Assembly (NCBI GenBank): GCA_035632055.1
Contig: DASQHO010000014.1
Location: forward strand, 1-34,618
DNA: 34,618 nt
DNA from: REEB95 sp035632055
Lineage (GTDB): Bacteria > Pseudomonadota > Alphaproteobacteria > ATCC43930 > CGMCC-115725
Direction of reading: 5' to 3'
The notes under the pieces are model-generated. The model saw only the letters and a program-made list of their open reading frames with translations. It was not told the origin of the DNA and searched no databases. The position numbers and the translations under genes are program-made. Below are positions 15,241 to 23,364 of the stretch, one piece after another; position 1 is the stretch's first letter, and every line of letters begins with the position of its first letter.

Positions 15241-16542
15241 ATGGCCGAGGCGAGCGCGCAAACCGGGCAGACGAAGATTCATTACGGCTGGGTCGTCGTC
15301 GGCATGAGCTTTGTCGCGCTGACGGTGGCGGCGGGCATGCGCTCGGCGCCGACCGTGCTGATCGTGCCGCTGCAGGAAGAATTCGGCTGGAGCCGGGCGA
15401 CGATCTCGCTCGCCATCGCGATCCAGCTTTTGCTTTATGGCCTGGTCGGGCCGTTTTCCGCCGGCTGCATCGACCGCTTCGGCTTGCGCAAGACGCTGGT
15501 CGGCGCGCTGCTGTTGGCGCTGATCGGCATTGGCTTCACGCCGTTCATCACCGCGCCATGGAATCTATGGCCGCTGTGGGGTTTGGCGCTCGGCAGCGGC
15601 ACCGGCGCGGCGGCGATGGTGATGGCGGCGATGGTGGCGAACCGCTGGTTCGTCGCGCGCCGCGGCGTGGTGATGGGATTCCTCACCGGCAGCACGGCGG
15701 CCGGACAGTTGATCTTTCTGCCATTGTTTGCCGGCGTCGTGACGCATTTCGGCTGGCGGGCGTCGGTGTTCGTCGGCACTGCGGCGGTGGCAGCGGTCAT
15801 TCCACTTGCCTGGATTGTGATGCGCGACCATCCGGCGGAGATGGGTCTGCGCGCCTATGGCGCGGCGGCGGATGCGCCGGCGATCATTCCGGCGCGGGTC
15901 AATCCGCTGTCGGCGGCAATGGCGGGGCTGGGCCTGGGCATCGGGCACCGCGATTTCTGGCTGTTGTCCGCCGGTTTCTTCGTTTGCGGCGCCAGCACCA
16001 TCGGCCTGATCGGCACGCATTTCATTCCCGCCTGCGTCGATCACGGCATTCCCGAGACGACGGCGGCGGGCCTGATCGCCTTCATGGGCGTGTTCAATTT
16101 CTTCGGCACGACGGCGTCGGGGTGGCTCACCGACCGGTTCGACAGCCGATACCTCTTGTTCTGGTATTACGCGCTGCGCGGCGTGTCGCTGTTGTTCCTG
16201 CCCTATGCGTTCGACCTGTCGTTCTGGGGCCTGACGATGTTCGGTATTTTCTATGGCCTCGACTGGATCGCGACCGTGCCGCCGACCGTGCGGCTGGCCG
16301 CAAACGCCTTCGGTGTCGAGAACGCGGGCATGATGTACGGCTGGATCATGGTGATGCACCAGGTGGGATCGGCCGCGGCGGCCTATGGCGCCGGCCTGCT
16401 GCACACCGACATCGGCAACTACAACGCGGCCTTCGTCGGCGCCGGCGGATTGTGCATGGTTGCGGCGCTGTTGAGCCTGCGCATCGGCGTCGGCCGCACG
16501 CCTTCGGCCCGCCGGCCGGCGCTGGCCACGGCCGAGACCTGA
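15241..16542 (+). CDS. MFS transporter, monocarboxylate/oxalate-formate-like
   Basis: The 433-residue protein has twelve predicted membrane helices in two halves. It starts with HYGWVVVGMSFVALTV and EFGWSRATISLAIAIQ, features typical of the oxalate:formate/monocarboxylate antiporter branch of the major facilitator superfamily, and has CIDRFGLRKTLVGALLL as the loop 2-3 motif and GWLTDRFDSRYLL in the second half. It should move a small organic anion across the inner membrane; the substrate cannot be read from the sequence. The ATG at 15241 is chosen because it starts just before the first helix; an in-frame start at 15172 is possible. Its 3' end overlaps a convergent small gene by 124 bp. Confidence 0.88.
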   Translation: MAEASAQTGQTKIHYGWVVVGMSFVALTVAAGMRSAPTVLIVPLQEEFGWSRATISLAIAIQLLLYGLVGPFSAGCIDRFGLRKTLVGALLLALIGIGFTPFITAPWNLWPLWGLALGSGTGAAAMVMAAMVANRWFVARRGVVMGFLTGSTAAGQLIFLPLFAGVVTHFGWRASVFVGTAAVAAVIPLAWIVMRDHPAEMGLRAYGAAADAPAIIPARVNPLSAAMAGLGLGIGHRDFWLLSAGFFVCGASTIGLIGTHFIPACVDHGIPETTAAGLIAFMGVFNFFGTTASGWLTDRFDSRYLLFWYYALRGVSLLFLPYAFDLSFWGLTMFGIFYGLDWIATVPPTVRLAANAFGVENAGMMYGWIMVMHQVGSAAAAYGAGLLHTDIGNYNAAFVGAGGLCMVAALLSLRIGVGRTPSARRPALATAET

Positions 16543-16781
16543 GCGGCGGCGCGCCGCCAGGCGGCAATGAGCTTCAGCCACGGCGCGACATGGAAGACGC
16601 TCATCAGCACGTACATCGGAGCCATGCCATCGAGCGCCGACGAATGCGGCATGGCAGAGCACAACATTTCGGGCGTGTCATGATCGGCGCCGATGGTGAG
16701 CGCCGCCATGAGCGCGAAGGTCGGAGCGGCCGCGAGCGATAGCCAGCCGGCCGGCCGCAGCGTCGAATTCGTCATCGCCAT
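16419..16781 (-). CDS. Small membrane protein downstream of DUF899 gene
   Basis: The 120-residue product starts MAMTNSTLRPAGWLSLAAAP and has two hydrophobic segments (about residues 11-30 and 53-75), the second containing APMYVLMSVFHVAPWLKLI. It is supported by GGAGG placed 4 bases upstream of the ATG at 16781, directly after the DUF899 stop codon, so the two genes form an operon. The last 40 residues are basic and overlap the convergent MFS transporter gene by 124 bp, which is unusual; the functional part is probably the first 75 residues. No family was recognised. Confidence 0.6.
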   Translation of the reverse strand: MAMTNSTLRPAGWLSLAAAPTFALMAALTIGADHDTPEMLCSAMPHSSALDGMAPMYVLMSVFHVAPWLKLIAAWRRAAAQVSAVASAGRRAEGVRPTPMRRLNSAATMHNPPAPTKAAL

Positions 16782-16797
16782 TGCCGCCTCCCGCCGC

Positions 16798-17562
16798 TCA
16801 GCGCTGGTCGTATTTATCGTGATGGCGCCACCAGACGCCGCTTTCGTTGCGGCCCTTGGGCGCGCGGTCGAGCCACTGATACATGCCCCAAAGGCCGTCC
16901 AGCCCGCGCGCATAGGTGGAATAGGTGTGATAGACGACGCCGTCTTCGCGCGCGAACGCGCTCATGCCCGGACGCTCGCGCTGATAGGTCGGGCCGTCGG
17001 TGCCGGACATCGCGGCGAATTCGGCGACGATCGGCGGCACCTGTGCCGCATCCAGCGGATGGCCGCCGCGCTCGTAGTTGTATTCGGCGCCGCCTTTGCG
17101 CTGCTGCTCTTCGGTGATCGAAACGTCGAAGTCGAAATTGAAGTCGCCGCCGACCGAGGACGCCCACGGGAACGTCCAGCCCATCCGCTTTTTATAAGCC
17201 TGAAGCTTGGCAATGGGCGCGCGCGACACCGCCCACAGCATCACGTCATGGTTGGCGAGGTGCACGGCAAAGCCGTTGAAGCCGTCGGCGATCGCCGAGC
17301 AGGACGGGCAGCCGGCCTTCCAGTCGGCCCCGAACATGAAGTGATAGACCAAAAGCTGCGAGCGGCCGCGGAACAAATCCGCCAGCCCGGCGCCGCCGTC
17401 GTCGGTGTCGAAGCGGTAGGCCTTGTCGACCTTGACCCAGGGCAGCGCCTGGCGGCGTTGTGCCAGCTCGTCGCCGCGCCGCGTCAATTCCTTCTCCGCC
17501 TTGAGCAAATCGAGCCGCGCGGCGAGCCATTGTTGGCGAGTTCCGGTGGTGTGCGTCGTCAT
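16798..17562 (-). CDS. DUF899 thioredoxin-like protein
   Basis: The 254-residue protein matches the DUF899 family: WLAARLDLLKAEKELTRRGD at the N-terminus, LPWVKVDKAYRFDT, LLVYHFMFGADW followed by GCPSCSAIADGF (a CxxC site on a thioredoxin-like fold), VGGDFNFDFDVS, and the closing GVVYHTYSTYARGLD and RHHDKY. Members are predicted thiol-redox proteins of unknown substrate. The ATG at 17562 follows GGGAG; an ATG at 17580 lies in frame upstream. It is divergent from a transcriptional regulator, with 88 bp between the starts, and precedes a small membrane protein gene in the same operon. Confidence 0.92.
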   Translation of the reverse strand: MTTHTTGTRQQWLAARLDLLKAEKELTRRGDELAQRRQALPWVKVDKAYRFDTDDGGAGLADLFRGRSQLLVYHFMFGADWKAGCPSCSAIADGFNGFAVHLANHDVMLWAVSRAPIAKLQAYKKRMGWTFPWASSVGGDFNFDFDVSITEEQQRKGGAEYNYERGGHPLDAAQVPPIVAEFAAMSGTDGPTYQRERPGMSAFAREDGVVYHTYSTYARGLDGLWGMYQWLDRAPKGRNESGVWWRHHDKYDQR

Positions 17563-17650
17563 CGTCCGTACTCCCGTCACATGTTGATCGTGGGCTAGAC
17601 TTAGCGCCGGGGGTACGAAGGGCGGGAGTTACAAGTGTGGCGGGATTCCG

Positions 17651-18871
17651 ATGGACTCGCTGATCACGGCAGCGGCCCGCGCGCTCGCGGCGGGTGATCC
17701 GCTCGGCGCGCTGAACCGCGTCGCCTTGCGCGGCGACGCGCCGGCGCTGGCGCTGCGCGGCATCGCGATGGCGCAGCTCGGGGATTTCGTCCGGGCGAAA
17801 CTGCTGTTGGGCAAAGCCGCACGCGCCTTTGGCGGCAAAGAGGCGGTGGCCCGCGCGCGTTGCGTCGTCGCCCAGGCCGAAATCGCCCTCGCCTCGCGCG
17901 ATCTCGGCTGGCCGGCGAAGGCGCTCGACGCGGCGCGGGCGACGCTCGAAGCGCATGGCGACCGGATGAACGCCGCGCATGCGCGGTATCTCGAGGTTCG
18001 GCGCCTGCTCTTGATCGGGCGCCTGAGCGAAGCGGAGAGAATGCTCGCGGCGCTCGATCCCGCGCCGCTGCCGGCGGCGTTCAAGGCCGTCCATGCGCTG
18101 GCGGTCGCCGGGATCGCGATCCGGCGTCTGCAAGCGAAGGCGGCGCGCTCGGCGCTGGCGCAGGCCGAGCATGCGGCGCGTGCGGCCGCGATTCCGGCGC
18201 TGTCGGCGGAGGTCGAAAGCGCGTCTCACTTATTGAATGCGCCGGCGGCGCGCCAAATCGCGCGCGACGAAGCGCGGCCGCTGCGGCTGGAAGAGGTCGA
18301 GGAACTGCTGGCGTCGAGGGCGCTGGTGGTCGATGCGTGCCACCATGTCGTGCGCGACGGCAGCAAGACGGTTTCGCTCAAGCGGCGGCCGGTGCTGTTC
18401 GCGCTGGCGCGCGCCTTGGCCGAAGCCTGGCCCGGCGACGTGCCGCGAGCGACGCTGCTGGCGCGCGCCTTCGGCGCGAAATTCACCGATGAGTCGCATC
18501 GCGCGCGGCTGCGGGTCGAGATCGGCCGGCTGCGCGCGGCGCTGCGCGCGATGGCGATCGTGAGCGCCACCCGGGAAGGATTTGCGCTGATGCCGCGCCG
18601 GGCGCGCGAGATCGTCGTGCTGGCGCAGCCGGTCGAGGACGAGCATGCCGCGGTGCTCGCCTTCCTCACCGACGGCGAATTGTGGTCGAGCTCGGCCTTG
18701 GCGCTGGCGCTCGGCGCCAGCCAGCGCAGCGTGCAGCGGGCGCTGGATTCGCTGGCGGCGGACGGCAAGGTCCAGGCGTTCGGCCGCGGACGCGCCCGCC
18801 GCTGGACGACGCCGCCGCTGCCGGGATTCGCGACCGCCTTGTTACTCCCCGCGCCGCTGCCGGGCGACTAG
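17651..18871 (+). CDS. TPR-like transcriptional regulator with winged helix
   Basis: The 406-residue protein has an alanine-rich alpha-helical N-terminal half with TPR-like pairs (for instance LALRGIAMAQLGDFVRAKLL and AKALDAARATLEAHGDRMNA), then a winged-helix region around residues 240-310 (PVLFALARALAEAWPGDVPR to SHRARLRVEIGRLRAAL, OmpR-type spacing) and a C-terminal helix-turn-helix (ALALGASQRSVQRALDSLAA) with a basic wing. It probably controls the divergent DUF899 operon and the beta-propeller gene 9 bp downstream, which is inference from position. The ligand sensed is unknown. Confidence 0.75.
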   Translation: MDSLITAAARALAAGDPLGALNRVALRGDAPALALRGIAMAQLGDFVRAKLLLGKAARAFGGKEAVARARCVVAQAEIALASRDLGWPAKALDAARATLEAHGDRMNAAHARYLEVRRLLLIGRLSEAERMLAALDPAPLPAAFKAVHALAVAGIAIRRLQAKAARSALAQAEHAARAAAIPALSAEVESASHLLNAPAARQIARDEARPLRLEEVEELLASRALVVDACHHVVRDGSKTVSLKRRPVLFALARALAEAWPGDVPRATLLARAFGAKFTDESHRARLRVEIGRLRAALRAMAIVSATREGFALMPRRAREIVVLAQPVEDEHAAVLAFLTDGELWSSSALALALGASQRSVQRALDSLAADGKVQAFGRGRARRWTTPPLPGFATALLLPAPLPGD

Positions 18872-18880
18872 GATGGCGAC

Positions 18881-19540
18881 ATGAAAAAAGCCCCCGCCGA
18901 AATCATCCGCGAATACGGCCCGTTTCCGGGCGTCGACCGTGTCGCCGGCGTGAGCTTCGACGGCCGCAACGTTTGGTTCGCGGCCGGCGACGCGCTCAAG
19001 GCCTTCGATCCGGCCAGCGGCAAGATAGGGCGCTCGATCGCGGTTGCGGCGCATGCGGGAACGGCGTTCGACGGAACGCACCTGTTCCAGCTTGCCGACG
19101 AGCGCATCCAGAAAATCGACCCGCAGACCGGCCGCGTGCTCGGCACGATTCCGGCGCCGCCGGGCGGCGGCTCGGGACTCGCCTGGGCCGAGGGCGCCCT
19201 GTGGATGGGGCAGCATCGCAACCGGAAAATCCATCAGATCGATCCGCAAACCGGCGCGGTTCTGCGGACCATCGAATCAAACCGGTTCGTCACCGGCGTT
19301 ACCTGGGTCGACGGCGAGCTTTGGCACGGCACTTGGGAAAACGAGCAGAGCGAAATACGGCGCATCGATCCGCGCAGCGGCGAGGTGCTGGAGACGCTCG
19401 AGATGCCGCCCGGCGTCGCTGTCGCGGGCCTCGAATCCGACGGCGGCGGGCGGTTCTTCTGCGGTGGCGGAAAGAACAGCAGCACAGTGCGCGTCGTCCG
19501 GCGGCCCAAGCGCGCGTCAAAGGCCGGCGCCGACGCCTGA
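18881..19540 (+). CDS. Beta-propeller protein (glutamine cyclotransferase/Vgb-like)
   Basis: The 219-residue protein contains four blade-like repeats marked by F/IDPxS/TGxVL: FDPASGKI, IDPQTGRVL, IDPQTGAVL and IDPRSGEVL, each preceded by a strand such as GLAWAEGALWMGQHRNRKI. This is the pattern of Vgb/glutamine-cyclotransferase-type propellers. There is no signal peptide, so it should be cytoplasmic. It begins 9 bp after the regulator and is likely cotranscribed with it. The catalytic residues of true cyclotransferases could not be confirmed, so the activity is open. Its stop is followed within 7 bp by the scar described at 19,547-19,690. Confidence 0.75.
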   Translation: MKKAPAEIIREYGPFPGVDRVAGVSFDGRNVWFAAGDALKAFDPASGKIGRSIAVAAHAGTAFDGTHLFQLADERIQKIDPQTGRVLGTIPAPPGGGSGLAWAEGALWMGQHRNRKIHQIDPQTGAVLRTIESNRFVTGVTWVDGELWHGTWENEQSEIRRIDPRSGEVLETLEMPPGVAVAGLESDGGGRFFCGGGKNSSTVRVVRRPKRASKAGADA

Positions 19541-19546
19541 ACAACT

Positions 19547-19577
19547 CTATAGTTCGGCGGTCGGCTCGGCGCGCGCG
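19547..19577 (-). repeat. Copy of the 3' end of the DHA2 transporter gene
   Basis: Read on the minus strand, this stretch encodes ARAEPTAEL and a stop codon, exactly the last residues of the transporter at 21,075-22,616, with synonymous differences in three codons and the same kind of stop. It shares 18 identical bases (GTCGGCTCGGCGCGCGCG, 19560-19577) with 21088-21105. The two copies form a direct repeat around the hrpB fragment and the 413-codon gene. Confidence 0.75.
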
Positions 19578-19690
19578 AAAGCCCGGCGGTCGTAGGTGGC
19601 CGAATCAAATTGCTGATCCACCTGCTGCCACCAGCGGGCCGGCCGCTGGCGGTGACGCAGGACCTCGCCGGCTTCTGGCGCAACGCCTAA
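19568..19690 (+). pseudogene. Fragment of an hrpB 3' region
   Basis: The 122 bases from 19568 to 19689 align without gaps to 13571-13692 of hrpB. In the same frame they read GARESPAVVGGRIKLLIHLL, then PPAGRPLAVTQDLAGFWRNA, and then a TAA where hrpB has a Tyr codon. There is no start codon or helicase domain, so this is a remnant of a second, diverged hrpB copy. Differences are largely synonymous, so the copy did not arise by a recent duplication of the local gene; it may come from a relative. It overlaps the transporter-end copy at the shared GGCGCGCGCG. Confidence 0.85.
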
Positions 19691-19716
19691 CACCCGCGAC
19701 GTAACGACCGGCGAGG

Positions 19717-20958
19717 CTAATTGGAAAACCTAACGTCCGTTATTTTGAAGCAGATAGAAGATGGTAAGCTCCCTAACGAATAATTCGTTGGCAGCAATTC
19801 GGAGGTAAAATCAAACCCCTTACTTTCCCCCGGTCGAAGCGTCATTTTCTGTCCGATAAATTCGTATTCGGGAACTCGCGCTTTTGTTGACAGCTGCTTG
19901 GGACAAGTTGCTCGCGTGGCATATAAATCCCAGCCAAATCCTAAGCTAGTGATCGTTTTGTTTGAGTTATTTTTGATGGCAAAACTGAACTCGACATATC
20001 CGCAACTCGACGTCGCATTTGAAGCGAAACTCGCAAAAGAGCACTTTGCCCGAAAATTCAGCCAACTAAGACTGCGCAATATCGCGTCCCTTTCGACCTC
20101 CCTTTGTCGTTCCTGATCGGCAGCTTGTTTGCGCCGCAGCTCGTCCGCAAGGGCTTGTTGGGCAGCAGTCTGTCTGCGAGCTTCGGCAGCGGCTGCTTCG
20201 GACCTTTTCGATCCGTAATCACTCGTATACTGGGGCAAAGAGCCAAACGGTCCAGTTGAATATCCCTCGGGAGCGTTCTCCGCCCACACGCGAAACCACG
20301 TCAACTTTCCTTGTTCGTCAGCTATCACGTTGATCAGGTAATAAAACGCCGAGTCACACTTCGGCTGAAGCTGACCCACGAGCACCTTCTGTTTGATATT
20401 GTCTGATGGGACGTCGATCTCAGTCGGCATTCCTAGGATAGGGTCAAGCGCCTTCTTGGCGTCATCCAATGTCATTGATTCGGTAACAGCGTCGTTGGCC
20501 CGGGCTAGGATCGGTTCGAGGCGTTTTATTTCGGCGGCATTACAAGCTCGCGCGCGCTCCTCTCTCTTGGCCTTACGCGTCTGCTCTTGTTCGGCTACCG
20601 CCCGCTGGTGGTCTCTATAAGTAGAAACTCCGAGAACCGCCAAGAAGACGAGAGCGCAAATTACACCTGCAGGGGTCCGGGCGCGTTTTACGATCTTTGG
20701 CCAGTTCCAGCGCTGGCGGGTCACTATGTAGAGACTCGCTAACGCGATTGTACCGACCGCGACGACAACGACAGAAGCGCCCGAATACCCCCATATGAGC
20801 GCCGCAAAGCCAACGGCGAGGACTGAAATGATTGCACTGGTTCCAAGCGCACTGAACTTAGCGATGCGCCGCCAGTTCCATTGGGTTCGGGTGATAGAGT
20901 AGAGATAGACGGTCGCAAAAAGCAGACCGACCAGGAAAATTGCTAATCCTGCTGACAT
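19717..20958 (-). CDS. Unknown membrane protein with coiled coil, 413 residues
   Basis: The N-terminal 120 residues hold four membrane helices arranged as a repeated unit: YSITRTQWNWRRIAKFS followed by two helices, then YIVTRQRWNWPKIVKRA followed by more hydrophobic sequence. A charged segment (HQRAVAEQEQTRKAKREERA) and a second alanine/glutamate-rich coiled coil (about 255-300) flank a middle domain, and a beta-rich C-terminal domain (residues 305-413) has several cysteines (KCSF, SSCGY, ATCPK, SSICFK) and a FSFAIKNNSNKTITSLGF strand pattern like an immunoglobulin-type fold. No family was recognised. Base composition is clearly lower in GC than its neighbours and the gene sits beside a recombination scar, so it is probably acquired. 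Confidence 0.75.
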   Translation of the reverse strand: MSAGLAIFLVGLLFATVYLYSITRTQWNWRRIAKFSALGTSAIISVLAVGFAALIWGYSGASVVVVAVGTIALASLYIVTRQRWNWPKIVKRARTPAGVICALVFLAVLGVSTYRDHQRAVAEQEQTRKAKREERARACNAAEIKRLEPILARANDAVTESMTLDDAKKALDPILGMPTEIDVPSDNIKQKVLVGQLQPKCDSAFYYLINVIADEQGKLTWFRVWAENAPEGYSTGPFGSLPQYTSDYGSKRSEAAAAEARRQTAAQQALADELRRKQAADQERQREVERDAILRSLSWLNFRAKCSFASFASNATSSCGYVEFSFAIKNNSNKTITSLGFGWDLYATRATCPKQLSTKARVPEYEFIGQKMTLRPGESKGFDFTSELLPTNYSLGSLPSSICFKITDVRFSN

Positions 20959-21074
20959 ACGACCCGCCCCCCGACAGTTGCATTAGCGGTCGCTCGATAG
21001 GTGAGAATAACTCACCCCACTTTTTTGGAAAGAGATCTTCACCAAGCGCGCGGGCCTCGCGACGACGATGAAAG

Positions 21075-22616
21075 CTAAAGCTCCGCCGTCGGCTCGGCGC
21101 GCGCGGTATGGGCGCGCAGCGGAATTTCTTTCCACGACAGCGTCAAGGCCAACGCCACCGCCATGATCACGGCACCGCAGGCGAAGGCCCAGTGGAAGCC
21201 ATGCGCCAGCGCGTTCGGCAGCGCGGCGCGCGCCACGGCGCTGACCGAAGACGCATCGGTGCCGCCGCGCAGCAGCGTGTTCGCCATGCCGGCGGCGCCG
21301 ACCTGAGCCAGGCGCGCGTCGAGCGCCGCCAGCAAAATTCCCCACAGGAAGGCCGCGCCGAACGAGCCGCCGAGCGAGCGGAAGAAGGCAACGCTGGCGG
21401 TGGCGGCGCCGATGTCGCGCGCCTCGGCGGCGTTCTGCGCCGCGACCAGCGTTGCCGGCATCGCGCCGCCCATGCCGATGCCGAGCAGGCCGATGAAGAT
21501 TTCGACATACCAGGCGGACGACGCGCCGTCGGCGAAGGCGAGCGCGCCGAATGCGACGACAGCGAACGACAGCGTCAGCATCGGCGCTTTCTTGTAACGG
21601 CCGCTGTGCCGCATCCATTGGCCGGTGGGATAGGCGCCGAGCACGGTGCCGCCCATCAGCGGGATCAGCAACAGGCCGGTGGTGCCGGCGTCCTTGCCGA
21701 GGACGAGCTGGATGAACACCGGCAGCAACACGGTGGCGCCGAACATGCCGGCGGAGACGACGAAGCCGATGAGATTGGCGGTGAGGACGACCGGGCTGGC
21801 GAACAGGCGCGGCGGCAGCAGCGGCTCGGGCGCGCGCACCTCCTGCACCGCGAACAACGCCAGCAGCACGATGCCGGCGGCTGTCAGGCCGAGGATCGGC
21901 GGCGACAGCCAGGGAAATTCGACGCCGCCCCAGCTGGCGACGAGCAGCAGCGCGACGACGCCCGGAATCAGGATGGTGGCGCCGAGATAATCGATGCGCG
22001 GATAGCCACTGTGCACCGGCAAGCGCTTCAGCGCATTCCAGCACAGCACCAGACCGAGCGCGCCGATCGGCAGATTGATCCAGAACACCCAGCGCCAGGA
22101 CAGGTATTGCACGAAGACGCCGCCCAAGACCGGGCCGCCGACGCTGGCCAGCGCCCAGATGCCGCTCATATAGACCTGATAGCGGCCGCGCTCGCGCGGC
22201 GAGATGACGTCGGCGATGATCGCCTGCGACATGCTGATCAGGCCGCCGCCGCCGATGCCCTGGAGCGCGCGCGCCGTGATCAGCTGACCCATGGTTTGCG
22301 CCGAGGCGCAGAACGCCGAAGCCGCGACGAAGATGCCGATGCCGATGATGATCAGCCGGCGGCGGCCATAAAGATCGCTGAGCTTGCCGTAGATCGGCGT
22401 CGAGGCGGTGGAGGTCAGCAGGTAGGCGGTGACGATCCACGACAGATGCTGAATGCCGTTGAGATCGTCGGCGATCGCCGGCAGCGCCGTGACCACGACG
22501 GTCTGATCGAGCGCAGCGAGCAGCAGCCCGATCAGAGCGCCGGACAGGATGCTGAGAATCTCGCGATGGCTGAATTGCGGCGGCGGCCCTGCCGCGCGCG
22601 TGGCCGACATGGCCAT
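21075..22616 (-). CDS. DHA2-family (EmrB/QacA) multidrug MFS transporter
   Basis: The 513-residue protein has fourteen predicted helices and the DHA2 motifs: LAALDQTVVVTALPAIADDL in helix 1, GKLSDLYGRRRLIIIGIGIF (motif A), ARALQGIGGGGLISMSQAI (motif B), and GGPVLGGVF (motif C). It should export drugs or toxic compounds with proton antiport; the substrate is unknown. The ATG at 22616 is preceded by AGAGGGCAG, part of a small inverted repeat (CTGCCC/GGGCAG, 22620-22638) that could affect translation. No TetR or MarR regulator and no EmrA partner is adjacent. Its last nine codons are duplicated at 19,547-19,577. Confidence 0.93.
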   Translation of the reverse strand: MAMSATRAAGPPPQFSHREILSILSGALIGLLLAALDQTVVVTALPAIADDLNGIQHLSWIVTAYLLTSTASTPIYGKLSDLYGRRRLIIIGIGIFVAASAFCASAQTMGQLITARALQGIGGGGLISMSQAIIADVISPRERGRYQVYMSGIWALASVGGPVLGGVFVQYLSWRWVFWINLPIGALGLVLCWNALKRLPVHSGYPRIDYLGATILIPGVVALLLVASWGGVEFPWLSPPILGLTAAGIVLLALFAVQEVRAPEPLLPPRLFASPVVLTANLIGFVVSAGMFGATVLLPVFIQLVLGKDAGTTGLLLIPLMGGTVLGAYPTGQWMRHSGRYKKAPMLTLSFAVVAFGALAFADGASSAWYVEIFIGLLGIGMGGAMPATLVAAQNAAEARDIGAATASVAFFRSLGGSFGAAFLWGILLAALDARLAQVGAAGMANTLLRGGTDASSVSAVARAALPNALAHGFHWAFACGAVIMAVALALTLSWKEIPLRAHTARAEPTAEL

Positions 22617-22705
22617 GGTCTGCCCTCTCTTCGGGCAGAGGATTTATCGCGGCGACCGCGGCAAGTCACCATCCATTCGGCAATGGCAGGATTGCGCAAG
22701 CGAAA

Positions 22706-23101
22706 TCAATGGTCGCCGGCGACGCCCTTGATCTTCTCGTAGGTCCGTAAACCGCCCATGCCCAACATTCCGAACATGAGCTGCCAGAGCGTGTCGTCGA
22801 GCGCGGGCGGCCGCGGAAACACATATCCCGACCAGCTTGTCGCCCACAGCGCGAGCGGCACCAGCAGATACTGATACGCAAGCGCGCCGCCGCAACACCA
22901 GCCGATGAACGGCCGCCAGCCGGCGACGAACAGCGACGGGCTCGCCGCTTCCGCCGCGTCGATCTTGTCCTGCGCCGAATCCCAGCTCACCAGCGAGCTG
23001 CGCAGCTCGCTTTCGGCCTGGGCGCGCTGCGCCGGATCGGGGATGAACTTGTTGACGATGCCGAGGACGTTGCCGATGAGGTCGTCGATGCCGAAGGCCA
23101 T
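22706..23101 (-). CDS. Holin of the 3TM type
   Basis: The 131-residue product starts MAFGIDDLIGNVLGIVNKFI, continues with an amphipathic PAQRAQAESELRSSLVSWD helix, and then has two to three membrane segments (FIGWCCGGALAYQYLLVPLAL and LMFGMLGMGGLRTYEKIKG). This is the layout of the phage 3TM holin family. It would make holes in the inner membrane to let the GH108 endolysin reach the cell wall. It is the last gene of a compact minus-strand lysis cassette, 7 bp after a 49-codon membrane ORF. The ATG at 23101 begins the conserved region; the frame is open further upstream. Confidence 0.85.
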   Translation of the reverse strand: MAFGIDDLIGNVLGIVNKFIPDPAQRAQAESELRSSLVSWDSAQDKIDAAEAASPSLFVAGWRPFIGWCCGGALAYQYLLVPLALWATSWSGYVFPRPPALDDTLWQLMFGMLGMGGLRTYEKIKGVAGDH

Positions 23102-23108
23102 GGCGCGA

Positions 23109-23258
23109 TCACCACGCAAGGGCCGCGAAGACGACGACACCCGCACCGACGGCGCCGGCGAGCGCGCCCCACAGGAAAGGATGCGCCGCCATCCAGCCGC
23201 GAATGCCGGCGCGCGCGGCGACAACATCCTGCTTGGCGGCGGTTTCGATATTGGTCAT
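23109..23258 (-). CDS. Small membrane protein in lysis cassette, 49 residues
   Basis: The ATG at 23258 has a perfect GGAGG six bases upstream. The product begins MTNIETAAKQDVVAARAG, with AHPFLWGALAGAVGAGVVVF as a single membrane helix near the C-terminus. It ends 7 bp before the holin start. It may be a holin accessory or antiholin; this is inferred from place and shape only. It is below the size limit of many gene callers. Confidence 0.65.
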   Translation of the reverse strand: MTNIETAAKQDVVAARAGIRGWMAAHPFLWGALAGAVGAGVVVFAALAW

Positions 23259-23270
23259 GGAGTCCTCCGT

Positions 23271-23342
23271 TCATTCATCGTTGAGGGTGGCAAAAAGCAG
23301 CGTGGCGCAAAGCGCGAGCGCCACGACGGTAACGACGTGCAT
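23271..23342 (-). CDS. Tiny hydrophobic peptide ORF, 23 residues
   Basis: The ORF encodes MHVVTVVALALCATLLFATL plus NDE, a single short hydrophobic helix. Its stop codon lies just before the GGAGG of the next ORF, and it follows the endolysin stop by 22 bp. No clear ribosome-binding site is seen, so it is weaker than its neighbours; it may be a real lysis-cassette peptide or chance. Confidence 0.3.
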   Translation of the reverse strand: MHVVTVVALALCATLLFATLNDE

Positions 23343-23364
23343 GATTGCGGCCGGTTAGATCCGG

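Noticed and set aside
21108..22742. 544-codon frame antisense to the DHA2 transporter
   Set aside because: It is rich in Arg, Gln, Ala, Asp and His as expected for an antisense shadow; the transporter has all family motifs.
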